Below are positions 1 to 9,957 of a DNA stretch of 64,000 nucleotides, in pieces (position 1 is the first letter of the stretch; every line of letters starts with the position of its first letter). Source of the DNA: Sandaracinobacteroides sp039808025 (GTDB lineage: Bacteria > Pseudomonadota > Alphaproteobacteria > Sphingomonadales > Sphingomonadaceae). Both the position numbers and the translations under genes were made by a program. The stretch spans positions 62,001 through 126,000 of the forward strand of contig JBDHSK010000007.1 of the NCBI GenBank assembly GCA_039808025.1. The letters are read 5' to 3'. The notes beneath the pieces were generated by a model. That model was not told the origin of the DNA. It ran no database searches and saw nothing but the letters and a program-made list of their open reading frames with translations.

Positions 1-239
1 TCGAAGATCAGCCGGTCGCGCGGGGTATTGAAGACATAATGCAGCGCCACCGTCAGCTCGACCACGCCCAGCCCGGCGCCGAGGTGGCCACCGGTCATGC
101 TGACGGCGTCGATCATTTCCGCACGCAATTCCCGTGCGAGTTGCGGCAGTTGCTGCGGTTTCAGGCGGCGCAGTTCAACGGGGGTTGGAACCTGATCAAG
201 CAGGGGCGTGTCTGGCCGTCGATAGGGGGGGGTGTTCAT
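1..239 (-). CDS. dxs: 1-deoxy-D-xylulose-5-phosphate synthase, N-terminal part (runs off the window)
   Basis: The first 79 codons are visible, from an ATG at 239. The translation carries the DXS N-terminal signature: a TPVELRRL start, then the ThDP-enzyme segment with SMTGGHLGAGLGVVEL and the ALHYVFNTP stretch. DXS condenses pyruvate and glyceraldehyde-3-phosphate, the first step of the MEP isoprenoid pathway, and needs thiamine diphosphate and Mg. The rest of the roughly 640-residue enzyme lies beyond position 1. It follows the Fur-family gene on the same strand after a 26-nt gap. Recognition is by motif memory only, but the segment is very distinctive. Confidence 0.9.
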   Translation of the reverse strand, partial: MNTPPYRRPDTPLLDQVPTPVELRRLKPQQLPQLARELRAEMIDAVSMTGGHLGAGLGVVELTVALHYVFNTPRDRLIF

Positions 240-265
240 CAGCACGGATTACTGAAAAATGGCCG

Positions 266-763
266 TCAAGGCAAAACCTGGCCGTCGGGAAGCTGCGGTT
301 CGCATGTGGCGCACCACCCCAGCAGTTCGAGAACGGCGCGATGCGGGCGAAACCCGCTTTCTTCGGCACGGTTGCGCATGGCCGAGGCCAGCTGGTCGTC
401 GTCGAGGTGCTGGATGGCGCCGCAGCCTTCGCAGACCAGGAATATGCAATCATGCCGGCAGCTTGGGTGGCGGTTCACCACATAGGCGGTGCGGCTTTCG
501 ATGCGCTTGGCAAGGTCGTGGGCGACGAACAGGTCGAGGATGCGATAGACACTGTTGGCAGCAATGCGTCGCCGGGCTGCCGCCGACACCTGCTCGGCGA
601 TGGTGTAGGCAGACGATGGCCCGGGGCTGTCGGCCAGAACCCGGAACACCAGGTCGCGCAGGTCTGTCCATTGCAGGCCCTTGCCAGTGAAGGCGGCGGC
701 CGCAGCCTGATGCAGCGCCTCGGACCCTGGTTCGAGGTGGTGGACAGACAGGTGGTCAGTCAC
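266..763 (-). CDS. Fur-family transcriptional regulator, Zur-like
   Basis: A 165-residue Fur-superfamily repressor. The N-terminal winged helix covers about residues 20-95, with the recognition-helix-like ANSVYRILDLF at about 69-79. The C-terminal metal-binding half has CEGC at 111-114 and CATC at 151-154, the paired CxxC motifs that hold structural zinc. The CRHDCIFLVCEGCG arrangement resembles alphaproteobacterial Zur (zinc uptake regulators) more than Fur/Mur; that is inference. GTG at 763 is chosen because it lies 5 nt after the stop of the upstream TPR gene; reading on to a longer start gives an unrelated Arg/Pro-rich leader. No znuABC gene is visible in the window. Confidence 0.8.
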   Translation of the reverse strand: MTDHLSVHHLEPGSEALHQAAAAAFTGKGLQWTDLRDLVFRVLADSPGPSSAYTIAEQVSAAARRRIAANSVYRILDLFVAHDLAKRIESRTAYVVNRHPSCRHDCIFLVCEGCGAIQHLDDDQLASAMRNRAEESGFRPHRAVLELLGWCATCEPQLPDGQVLP

Positions 764-768
764 CGGGA

Positions 769-1344
769 TTACTTCGTGACGGCCGGATCCGCTGCGGATG
801 CGGCAGACGGGTCGGCCTTGGCGATCGCCGTTGGCGGCGGTGTGGTCGGGCCACGGGCGATGGCGGCGGCCAGCCGGTCGGCCGGGGGGCAGGGCGTCGC
901 GCACAGCTGGTGGATCCGGTCGAGGTTGGCTTCGGCGCGCGCTTTGGCACCGCGTTCGGCCATCACCGTTCCCTGCAACGACAACACCGCCACATCGTTG
1001 GGGTCGATGGCCAGGGCTTCACGGTAATAGCGGATCGCCTTGCCGGGCAGGCCCTGACCAACGGCGACCCGCGCCATCCCCAGCCAGGCGTTGCGGTTGC
1101 GCGGATCGGCAGCCAGCGCCGATTCGAAGCTGTCCATTGCCTCGGTGAACTGACGGGCGTTCAGCTGGGTCTCGCCAGTGCGCAGCATCGCCAGTGACAG
1201 CGGCGACAACTGGTTGTCGGGCAGTCCACGCGCCGGAGCAGGTGGTGGAGTTTCCGGGGCAGCTACCGCTGGAACCGTGAGGCCTGCTGCCGCTGCAGCA
1301 ACCATCAGCAGGTGCCAGGGTCGCCGTGGCGTCTTCAAGTGCAT
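769..1344 (-). CDS. Exported TPR-repeat protein
   Basis: A 191-residue protein with an N-terminal signal peptide (basic MHLKTPRRP, then a hydrophobic Ala/Leu/Val stretch ending near AVAAPE). A Pro-rich linker follows, then two or three tetratricopeptide repeats (about residues 55-130, e.g. AMDSFESALAADPRNRNAWLGMA). The tail is Ala/Pro-rich. ATG at 1344 is preceded by a strong purine-rich GAGAGGAGAGGG. TPR proteins of this kind are envelope scaffolds; the partner is unknown. It is probably co-transcribed with the Fur-like gene 5 nt downstream. Confidence 0.75.
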   Translation of the reverse strand: MHLKTPRRPWHLLMVAAAAAGLTVPAVAAPETPPPAPARGLPDNQLSPLSLAMLRTGETQLNARQFTEAMDSFESALAADPRNRNAWLGMARVAVGQGLPGKAIRYYREALAIDPNDVAVLSLQGTVMAERGAKARAEANLDRIHQLCATPCPPADRLAAAIARGPTTPPPTAIAKADPSAASAADPAVTK

Positions 1345-1443
1345 CAAACCCTCTCCTCTCGGGCAGTCCGGCCCGATGCTTCTGTTTACACCATCGCTGG
1401 CGCCAGGCGCAAATGCATCGGCCAACCCGATCTCCCGGCTGTG

Positions 1444-2592
1444 TCAGGCCCTGAAACGAGCCGCGAAAAACCCGTCGGTTGCCGTGGTGGCCGGCGACAG
1501 GGTCAGGCTGGTGTCCACAGTCAGGCCAAGGTTGGCAGCCAGTGGCAAATGATCAGTCCCTTCTTCGTTCAGCACCGAACAGACGATGAACAGCACCCGC
1601 CCGCCCGGCTTCACCAGTTGTGCCGCCAGCGTGATGAGCCGGGCCTGAATGGCGCACAGCCGGTGCAGGCGCCTGGCCGTGAGACGCCAGCGCAGTTCGG
1701 GGTTGCGCCGCCAGGTGCCGGTGCCGGAACAGGGGGCATCGACGACCACCAGATCGGCAGCGCCGGCGAGATCGGAAAGGGCGGCGGTTTCCTTCCCGGG
1801 GTTCAGCAACCGCTGCTCCACCATCGTCACGCCGGCGCGCGTCAGTCGCGGCGTCATGGCCTGCAGCCGGCTGCGGTCGGTGTCGGTGGCGATCAGCCGC
1901 CCTTCGTCGGCCATGGCGTCGGCAAGGGCCAGCGTCTTGCCGCCGGCGCCGGCGCACAGGTCGATCACCGTTTCGCCGGGGCGGGCTTCGGCCAGCCGCG
2001 TCACCAGCTGGCTTCCGGCGTCCTGCACTTCGAACCCGCCAGCCAGAAAGAGCGGATGCTGATCGAGCCGCGGGGCGCTGCCATCCAGTCGCAGGCCCAG
2101 AGGCAGCCCGGCGATCGGGTGGCCGCCCAGCGCTGCCTGCACATCGTGGACCGTGGCGCGACCGCTGTTGACGCGCAGGTCGAGTGGGGCGCGGGTGGCC
2201 AATGCCGCCAGTTCCTCGCCGTAGCGGCTGCCGAATGCCGCGCGCAGCTGCGGCGCGAGCCAGTGCGGCGCCAGCGATGGGCGGGCGCGGGGTTCGCCAA
2301 CCTGTGGCGGAGCCGGCGCATGGGTGGTGCCATCGAACAGCGCCAGCAGTGCGGGATCGTCGGCCGCCATACCCAGGAGGGCAGAACGGCCCGAGGGCGG
2401 GCGATCGGCCGTGAAGCGAATGGCCCGGTACACCAGTTCGCGCACGGCGGCCCGGTCCTTCGCTCCGGCATAGCGGCGGCTGGCGAAATAGCGCTGGATC
2501 AGCGTGTCGGCGGCAGCGCCCCCCTCGGCTGCCGACGCAATCACCGAGTCGAGGATCTCGATGGCCGCCTGGGCGCGGGCCGGCGGTCTCAA
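1444..2592 (-). CDS. rsmB: 16S rRNA (cytosine-C5)-methyltransferase, RsmB family
   Basis: 382 residues. The N-terminal NusB-like RNA-binding domain (about 5-90) is followed by a Rossmann methyltransferase fold. The SAM motif DLCAGAGGKT is at 211-220, DAPCSGTG (motif IV, Cys288) at 285-292, and the motif VI cysteine is in IVCS (Cys338). These two cysteines are the release and catalytic pair of RNA m5C methyltransferases. RsmB methylates C967 (E. coli numbering) of 16S rRNA. The only reasonable start is TTG at 2592, 9 nt after the guaB stop, with a weak ribosome-binding site, so it probably depends on guaB translation. Confidence 0.85.
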   Translation of the reverse strand: MRPPARAQAAIEILDSVIASAAEGGAAADTLIQRYFASRRYAGAKDRAAVRELVYRAIRFTADRPPSGRSALLGMAADDPALLALFDGTTHAPAPPQVGEPRARPSLAPHWLAPQLRAAFGSRYGEELAALATRAPLDLRVNSGRATVHDVQAALGGHPIAGLPLGLRLDGSAPRLDQHPLFLAGGFEVQDAGSQLVTRLAEARPGETVIDLCAGAGGKTLALADAMADEGRLIATDTDRSRLQAMTPRLTRAGVTMVEQRLLNPGKETAALSDLAGAADLVVVDAPCSGTGTWRRNPELRWRLTARRLHRLCAIQARLITLAAQLVKPGGRVLFIVCSVLNEEGTDHLPLAANLGLTVDTSLTLSPATTATDGFFAARFRA

Positions 2593-2601
2593 GGAGCGGC
2601 C

Positions 2602-4074
<1,473 letters not shown>

Positions 4075-4139
4075 TCCTGTCCTCTCACCCGGTTACGCAG
4101 TGACGGTGGCGGAAATTCCGCCACCGCTGCAGCAGCAGC

Positions 4140-5375
4140 TCAACCCTGATTGTCGAGCCAGATCTTGTAATAGCGTGCCAGCTGACCACGCGGCGCCGCC
4201 GTCACGGCAGCCAGCGCCTGGGCGGCGCCGGCCTTGTCACCAGCCTTGCCAAGGGCGAACCCCATGCGCAGGTTGGCGGCATTGGTGTCGATGCCACCCT
4301 TCGACAGAGCCAGCTTGTAAAGGGCCGCCGCCTTTGCCCATTCGCCATAGCCCAGATAGGCGTCGGCAGTGCCGAAGGCGAGCTTGCCATCTTTGGCGCC
4401 AGCCGATTCCTTTTCAAGGCCGGGAAGCGATTTCTGGTCGGCGGCCACCTTGGGGCCAACCGCGGCCATGATGTCTTTCAGCCACGGCGCTGTCTGCTTG
4501 ATGGCGCCTTTGGCGATGCCTTCATCGATGACCGCTTTCGATTCGCCGGGGAAGCCCTTGAGGGCGGCGGTTTCCGCGAACTCGGCATAATCGCGCTCGC
4601 CGGTGAGGGCGCCGTTGGCGCGCATCAACCGCATGATGTCGAGGTTCGTCTGATCATCGCCCTTGGTCGCGTCGCGGAAGATCACCAGCACGTCGCGCCA
4701 GTTGGTGGGGCTGGGGTAGGCTTTCAATAGTGCTTCGCCCGTAGCGATTGTCTCAGGGGCAAGCTTGCTGTCGTACGCAATGGCAAGCGCCCGGCGATAC
4801 CAGCTTTCGTCGGCCTTCTGGCCGCTGTTCTTTTCCTGGGTGGCAATGGCGGCCTGCAGCGATTGTATGGCCTTCTGGTTCTGGCCCTGCCGGCGCTGCA
4901 ACTCGGCCACTTCCACCTGCAGCTGGGTGTCGTTGGGGTTGGCGGCCAGCGACTGCTCGAAATAGCTGGTGGCCTTGGGGTAATCGTTGCGTTGCAGGGC
5001 CATTGCCCCGAGGTTGCGGATGAACTTGCCGCGATCTTCGGGCGAGAGGCGATTGGTGGCAAGCGCCCCTTCCAGCGCGCTTTCGATCTTGGCGTTGTCT
5101 TTCGCGAGGATGGCAGCATTCAGTGTCATCATGGCGATCATGTAATTGTCGTCGTCGTTGCGGTTTTCGACGGCGCGCGCTTCATCGAGAGCGGCAAGGG
5201 CGCCAGCGGCGTCTCCCTTCGACTGGGCGGCCTGGGCCTTGGCAAGCAGCGGCTGCACCTTCTTCGAGAACTTGTAGGTTGGCCCCTTTTCTTCCTTTTT
5301 CTTCTGGGCGACCGCCGGTTGCGAAATGCTGGCAACTGCCAGCGCCGCCACCGCCACTGAAATGAACTTGCGCAT
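4140..5375 (-). CDS. Exported TPR protein
   Basis: 411 residues. The signal peptide MRKFISVAVAALAVASIS ends near AVAQ, followed by a Lys/Glu-rich segment (KKKEEKGP) and a long array of helical repeats. TPR-like units include FIRNLGAMALQRNDYPKATSYFEQSLAANP and RMGFALGKAGDKAGAAQALAAV. ATG at 5375 has an excellent AAGGAGA site 6 nt upstream. The gene body lies downstream of a TATATC-like element at about 5404-5409, which may be its -10. Function is unknown; it is probably periplasmic. Confidence 0.75.
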   Translation of the reverse strand: MRKFISVAVAALAVASISQPAVAQKKKEEKGPTYKFSKKVQPLLAKAQAAQSKGDAAGALAALDEARAVENRNDDDNYMIAMMTLNAAILAKDNAKIESALEGALATNRLSPEDRGKFIRNLGAMALQRNDYPKATSYFEQSLAANPNDTQLQVEVAELQRRQGQNQKAIQSLQAAIATQEKNSGQKADESWYRRALAIAYDSKLAPETIATGEALLKAYPSPTNWRDVLVIFRDATKGDDQTNLDIMRLMRANGALTGERDYAEFAETAALKGFPGESKAVIDEGIAKGAIKQTAPWLKDIMAAVGPKVAADQKSLPGLEKESAGAKDGKLAFGTADAYLGYGEWAKAAALYKLALSKGGIDTNAANLRMGFALGKAGDKAGAAQALAAVTAAPRGQLARYYKIWLDNQG

Positions 5376-5724
5376 CCCACTCTCCTTAGGAACCTGAAAA
5401 CCGATATAGGGTTTCCACCTGAACACCCGATTGCCTTGCCGTCCAGCCCCTGTTGATACTGCAACACCTGCCAGCCTGTCAGCAGGGTGCGGCACTGGCG
5501 CCGTGCGGCCTGATCGGTCTGGCCCCTCGCACCTGGCGGGGGCGAACGTCAAGACCACCTGCTGCCTCGTGGATGGTAATTGTCGGTAAAACGCGTTAGG
5601 CCAGCGCCGGGCCGGCAATGCCGGAGGATAAAACGGCAGCGGCGACAGGACAGGCGCTGGCGCCCATCCGGCACCCGGCCCATGTGGTTCCAGCCTTTGT
5701 ATACAGCCATCCGAGGCCGACAGC
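5376..5724. other. Divergent intergenic region between the TPR gene and nusB
   Basis: A 349-nt gap holding the start regions of two divergent genes. On the minus side, CCTATATCGG lies about 30 nt before the TPR start. On the plus side, TTTGTATACAG lies about 20 nt before nusB. Neither has a convincing -35 partner. No conserved ORF, RNA gene or riboswitch fold was recognised; reading frames through it are Arg/Pro-rich and lack domain features. Confidence 0.4.
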
Positions 5725-6237
5725 ATGAGCACTGACAAATCCGTTCCGGCCACCGGCCACCCCCTTCCACGCTCTGCGGCGGCACAGGCACGCCGCCACC
5801 GGTCGGCCGCCCGACTGGCGGCGGTGCAGGCGCTCTATCAGCAGTCGCTCGTCAATACTCACCCGCAGAAACTGATGGCCGAGTTTCACCAGCACCGCTT
5901 TGGTGAAACCATCGATGGTGCCCAGCTGACCGAAGCCGACCGCGATTTCTTCGATGACGTGGTGAAGGGCGTTCTGGTGCGTTGCGAGGAACTCGATGCA
6001 CTGGTTGGTGACTATCTCGGCCAGGGCTGGACTCTGGCGCGGCTCGACCGGCTGATGCTGCAGATTCTGCGCGCCGGCGCCTATGAACTGGTGGCGCGGC
6101 CCGATGTGCCGCGCGCGGCCGTGGTGTCGGAATATGCCGATGTGGCCGATGCCTTTTATGGCCGCACCGAAGTCGGCTTCGTCAATGCGCTGCTCGACCG
6201 GCTGGGCAAAAGCGTGCGGCAGGAGCAGGCAGGCTGA
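5725..6237 (+). CDS. nusB: Transcription antitermination factor NusB
   Basis: 170 residues. The all-helical NusB fold is recognisable from AARLAAVQALYQQS near the N-terminus and from the C-terminal block LDRLMLQILRAGAYEL, then VPRAAVVSEYADVADAFYG and VGFVNALLDRLG. NusB binds BoxA RNA together with NusE (ribosomal protein S10) and supports rRNA antitermination. The N-terminal 25 residues are a basic alphaproteobacterial extension. It overlaps thiL and is probably co-transcribed with it. Confidence 0.95.
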   Translation: MSTDKSVPATGHPLPRSAAAQARRHRSAARLAAVQALYQQSLVNTHPQKLMAEFHQHRFGETIDGAQLTEADRDFFDDVVKGVLVRCEELDALVGDYLGQGWTLARLDRLMLQILRAGAYELVARPDVPRAAVVSEYADVADAFYGRTEVGFVNALLDRLGKSVRQEQAG

Positions 6238-7160
6238 GCGAGCTGGAAGCAACCCTGCTGGCACGGCTGCGCACCCTTGCCACAACGCCAGCGGCGCGCG
6301 GCCTTGCCGATGATGCCGCCGTGCTTTCCGTGCCGCTGGGACTTGATCTGGTCGCCACCCACGACATGCTGGCCGAGGGGGTGCATTTCACTGCGAACTG
6401 CCCGCCCGCCGACATCGGCTGGAAGCTGGTGGCCGTGAACCTTTCCGATCTGGCGGCCATGGGGGCAAGGCCACTGGGGGTGCTGATGGGGGCCGGGATC
6501 GGCAGCCAGCGAGACGAGCAGTGGGCGCTGGCGCTGGTTGACGGCATGGCCCAGGCGCTGGCGCGCTTTGCGGTGCCGCTGCTGGGCGGGGATACCATCC
6601 GGGCGGGCGACGGCAGCGTGCTGGCGATCACGGCGCTGGGCAGCGTGCCGGCGGGGCAGGCGCTCGACCGGCGCGGAGCAGCCGCTGGTGATTCACTTTG
6701 GGTTTCCGGAACCATTGGCGATGGCGGTCTGGGGCTTCAAGTGGCGCTGGGCCGGCGACAGGGCGCCGGTCTTCTGAAGCGCTACCGTCGCCCGCAGCCG
6801 CGGCTGGCACTGGGGCTGGCGCTAAGGCAGGTGGCGTCTGCTGCCATGGATGTGTCGGATGGCCTGCTGATTGATGCCGGCCGGCTGGCAGCGGCTTCGG
6901 GGCTTTCAGCGCATATCAATGGTGCCTCCATCCCGCTGTCGGCGGCAGCTAAGGCCAGCGGAGTGTCGGTGGAAAGCCTGGCGGCCATGGGCGATGATTA
7001 TGAACTGCTGTTTGCCGCTCCGCCAGCCGCCACTGCGGCGGTGCTGGCGGCGGCAGCAGCAGCGCGCACGCAAGTCACACAGATCGGGGTGTTGCAGGCA
7101 GGCGCCGGGGTGTGGCTTGATGGGAAAGCTCCGGCCAGCCTCGGGTATCGCCATAACTGA
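6234..7160 (+). CDS. thiL: Thiamine-monophosphate kinase, apparent CTG start
   Basis: 308 residues if translation begins at CTG 6234. ThiL phosphorylates thiamine monophosphate to the diphosphate cofactor. The N-terminal metal-binding GLADDAAVL, then THDMLAEGVHF, NLSDLAAMGA and LLGGDTIRAG motifs are all present, as is MDVSDGLLIDAGRL. No ATG, GTG or TTG is in frame upstream of the essential DDAAVL motif. CTG 6234 yields MSELEATLLARLRTLA, which matches how sphingomonad ThiL proteins begin. An AGGAG at 6221-6225 sits 8 nt before it, and the CTGA overlaps the nusB stop. The first standard start (GTG 6321) would cut off the metal-binding Asp pair. A sequencing error is the alternative. Confidence 0.9.
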   Translation: MSELEATLLARLRTLATTPAARGLADDAAVLSVPLGLDLVATHDMLAEGVHFTANCPPADIGWKLVAVNLSDLAAMGARPLGVLMGAGIGSQRDEQWALALVDGMAQALARFAVPLLGGDTIRAGDGSVLAITALGSVPAGQALDRRGAAAGDSLWVSGTIGDGGLGLQVALGRRQGAGLLKRYRRPQPRLALGLALRQVASAAMDVSDGLLIDAGRLAAASGLSAHINGASIPLSAAAKASGVSVESLAAMGDDYELLFAAPPAATAAVLAAAAAARTQVTQIGVLQAGAGVWLDGKAPASLGYRHN

Positions 7161-7277
7161 CACCCGGCCCCAGAACACTTATACGGTGTGTTATCGCCCG
7201 GTTGCACGCTGTGACTTGCGCTCGATTGCCTATCCCCCTAGACCGGGCCACCCATTGCAGAAAGAGAGTCTCAGGGG

Positions 7278-9437
7278 ATGGATTATCTGTTGATTGCAAT
7301 TCTGTGCGGTCTGGCAGCGGTCGTCTACGGGGTCGTCACCACCCGCGCGGTGCTGGCGGCGCCGGCCGGCAATGCCCGGATGCAGGAAATCGCCACCGCC
7401 GTTCAGGAAGGGGCGCAGGCCTATCTTACCCGCCAGTACAGTGCCATTGCCATTGTCGGCGTGATCGTGGCAGCGCTTGTCTGGTATTTCCTCGGAACCT
7501 ACCCGGCGATCGGCTTCGTGCTGGGGGCCGTGCTGTCGGGCCTTACCGGCTTCATCGGCATGAACGTGTCGGTCAGGGCCAATGTCCGTACCGCCGAAGC
7601 CGCCCGCAATGGCCTGCAGTCGGGGCTGACACTGGCGTTCAAGGCCGGGGCGGTCACCGGGCTGCTGGTGGCGGGACTCGCTCTGCTGGCGATCGCCGGC
7701 TACTACTGGTATCTCACCAATGCCGGTCATGCCCCCACCGACCGGGTGGTCATCAACAGCCTTGTGGCACTTTCGTTCGGGGCGTCGCTGATCTCGATCT
7801 TCGCGCGGCTGGGCGGCGGTATCTTCACCAAGGCCGCCGACGTGGGCGCCGATCTGGTTGGCAAGGTGGAAGCCGGTATCCCCGAAGACGACCCCAGAAA
7901 CCCGGCGGTCATCGCCGACAACGTCGGTGACAATGTCGGCGACTGTGCCGGCATGGCCGCTGACCTCTTTGAAACCTATGTGGTGACGGTGGGCGCCACC
8001 ATGGTGCTGACGGCGCTTCTGGTGGGCGGCGAGCATCTGGGTAATCTGATGGTTCTGCCACTGCTCGCCGGCGGAGTGTGCATCCTCGCCTCGATCATCG
8101 GCACCTGGTTCGTCAAGCTCGGGTCTTCGAAGAACATCATGGGCGCCCTCTACAAGGGGTTTGTCACCTCGGCTGTCGTTTCGGTACCGCTGCTGTGGAT
8201 CGCCACCAGGGCGCTGTTCCCCGACATGGGGGCGGTGCTGGGTGGCGCCGACATGGTGCCGGTGGCGGAAGCTGCTGCCATTGGCCCTGATGGCCTTGCC
8301 GTCGTCGATGCCACGGTTCAGGAAGGCGGCTTCACTGCCATGGACCTGTTCTGGTGCATGCTGATCGGGCTTGGAGTCACTGGCCTCATCGTCTGGATCA
8401 CCGAATATTATACCGGCACCAACTATCGCCCGGTGCGCTCGATCGCCAGGGCCTCGGTTACCGGTCACGGCACCAACATCATCCAGGGCCTGGCCGTCGG
8501 GCTGGAAGCAACCGCCCTGCCGGTGCTGGTGATCTGCGTCGGTATCATCGCCTCTTATGCGCTGGCTGGCGTTATCGGCATTGGTTTTGCCGCAACGGCA
8601 ATGCTGGCGCTGGCCGGCATGGTTGTGGCGCTCGATGCCTATGGCCCGGTGACCGACAATGCCGGCGGCATTGCCGAAATGGCTGGCCTCGAAGGCGAAG
8701 TGCGCGAGCGCACCGATGCCCTTGATGCTGTTGGCAACACCACCAAGGCGGTCACCAAGGGTTATGCCATCGGTTCGGCTGGTCTGGCGGCGCTGGTGCT
8801 GTTTGGCGCCTACACCACCGACCTGCAGAAGTTCTTCGCCGATGTCGAAGTCGATTTCACCATTTCCAACCCGTGGGTGGTGGTCGGACTGCTGCTGGGG
8901 GCGCTGCTGCCCAACATCTTCGGCGCCATGGCGATGACGGCTGTAGGCCGGGCGGCTGGCTCCGTGGTCGAGGAAGTGCGCCATCAATTCCGGTCCAACC
9001 CCGGAATCATGGCAGGAACCTCGCGGCCGGATTATGCCCGCACCGTCGGCCTCGTCACTCAGGCCGCCATCCGCGAGATGATCGTGCCATCGCTGCTGCC
9101 GGTGCTGGCGCCAATCGCCCTCTATTTCATCGCTCGGGCAGCAGGCGGGCAGGCCAATGCCTTCGCCGCCGTCGGCGCCTTGCTGATGGGGGTGATCATT
9201 GGCGGTATCTTCATCGCCGTCTCGATGACATCGGGCGGCGGCGCCTGGGATAACGCCAAGAAATTCATCGAGGATGGCCACCATGGCGGCAAGGGTTCCG
9301 AAGCGCACAAGGCAGCCGTCACCGGCGATACGGTGGGTGACCCCTACAAGGATACCGCCGGCCCCGCCGTCAACCCGATGATCAAGATCACCAATATCGT
9401 GGCGTTGCTTCTGCTGGCGGCTCTGGCCGGGCACTGA
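7278..9437 (+). CDS. hppA: Proton-translocating inorganic pyrophosphatase (K+-independent type)
   Basis: 719 residues with about 15-16 predicted membrane spans. It hydrolyses cytosolic PPi and pumps protons across the inner membrane. Substrate-binding acidic motifs are seen at ADVGADLVGKVE (187-198) and DNVGDNVGDCAGMAADLFE (from 214). The GNTTKA motif has Lys490 where K+-dependent enzymes have Ala, which classes it as K+-independent (family knowledge). ATG 7278 is preceded by an AGAGAGTCTCAGGGG leader with a moderate Shine-Dalgarno. It is transcribed alone and ends at the hairpin terminator at 9466. Confidence 0.96.
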   Translation: MDYLLIAILCGLAAVVYGVVTTRAVLAAPAGNARMQEIATAVQEGAQAYLTRQYSAIAIVGVIVAALVWYFLGTYPAIGFVLGAVLSGLTGFIGMNVSVRANVRTAEAARNGLQSGLTLAFKAGAVTGLLVAGLALLAIAGYYWYLTNAGHAPTDRVVINSLVALSFGASLISIFARLGGGIFTKAADVGADLVGKVEAGIPEDDPRNPAVIADNVGDNVGDCAGMAADLFETYVVTVGATMVLTALLVGGEHLGNLMVLPLLAGGVCILASIIGTWFVKLGSSKNIMGALYKGFVTSAVVSVPLLWIATRALFPDMGAVLGGADMVPVAEAAAIGPDGLAVVDATVQEGGFTAMDLFWCMLIGLGVTGLIVWITEYYTGTNYRPVRSIARASVTGHGTNIIQGLAVGLEATALPVLVICVGIIASYALAGVIGIGFAATAMLALAGMVVALDAYGPVTDNAGGIAEMAGLEGEVRERTDALDAVGNTTKAVTKGYAIGSAGLAALVLFGAYTTDLQKFFADVEVDFTISNPWVVVGLLLGALLPNIFGAMAMTAVGRAAGSVVEEVRHQFRSNPGIMAGTSRPDYARTVGLVTQAAIREMIVPSLLPVLAPIALYFIARAAGGQANAFAAVGALLMGVIIGGIFIAVSMTSGGGAWDNAKKFIEDGHHGGKGSEAHKAAVTGDTVGDPYKDTAGPAVNPMIKITNIVALLLLAALAGH

Positions 9438-9465
9438 GCGCGCAGCAACATCGCAAACTCAACGA

Positions 9466-9490
9466 GGGCGGCCATCGGCCGCCCTTTTTA
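9466..9490 (+). terminator. Rho-independent terminator after hppA
   Basis: A perfect 8-bp stem GGGCGGCC / GGCCGCCC with a 3-nt ATC loop, followed at once by TTTTTA and further T-rich sequence. It lies 28 nt after the hppA stop. This is the cleanest intrinsic terminator in the window. Confidence 0.9.
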
Positions 9491-9590
9491 TTTTGTGTTT
9501 TTTAATGACCATCAGCCGCGTCGTACAATCGCCAGTTGCACAAGGCTACGGGAGTGATGGCGGTGCCCGCCATCGTGGAGGGACATCATC

Positions 9591-9957
9591 ATGCTGAGCA
9601 AATTTCTGGCGGGCGCTGCCATGCTGTGTGTGGCGCTGCCCCTGGACAGCCGCCAGACCTGATGCGCCGCTGCCAGTCGGCAGCTACATCACCTTCGGGG
9701 GTCGGTACCGGGCGCGGGGGAACCCGCTGCCGGGTGATGCCTCGATGCTGACCTGTCAGGCACAGTTCGGCTGGCGGATGCCGACGGCTGCCGAACTGGC
9801 GGCGGCGTCCGACGCCACAGGTTTCCTGATCGCCAACGGCAATGTGCCATTCCATGGGGTCGATCCGGTTAGCGGCCATGTTCAGAAGCAGGTGCCGTCG
9901 GGTTTCAGTTCTGGCTGCGGCCTTCTTCGTCGAACAGGGCAGCCAGTTGTTCGATGA
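9591..9957 (+). pseudogene. Small exported protein gene, frameshifted
   Basis: ATG 9591 has a good GGAGGG site and starts a signal-peptide-like MLSKFLAGAAMLCVALP. It then hits TGA at 9660. Reading one frame over from about 9645 continues TAARPDAPLPVGSYITFGG, then GDASMLTCQAQFGWRMPTAAELAAASDATGFLIANG, a coherent secreted domain. One extra G in the CTGGACA at 9643-9648 would explain the break. The 3' end runs about 50 nt into the convergent cobT gene (stop at 9957), so the C-terminus is also suspect. No family was recognised. Sequencing error is possible. Confidence 0.5.

Noticed and set aside
7230..9434. 734-residue minus-strand frame
   Set aside because: Antisense to hppA, rich in His/Asp/Gly with no family match; a codon-bias artefact.
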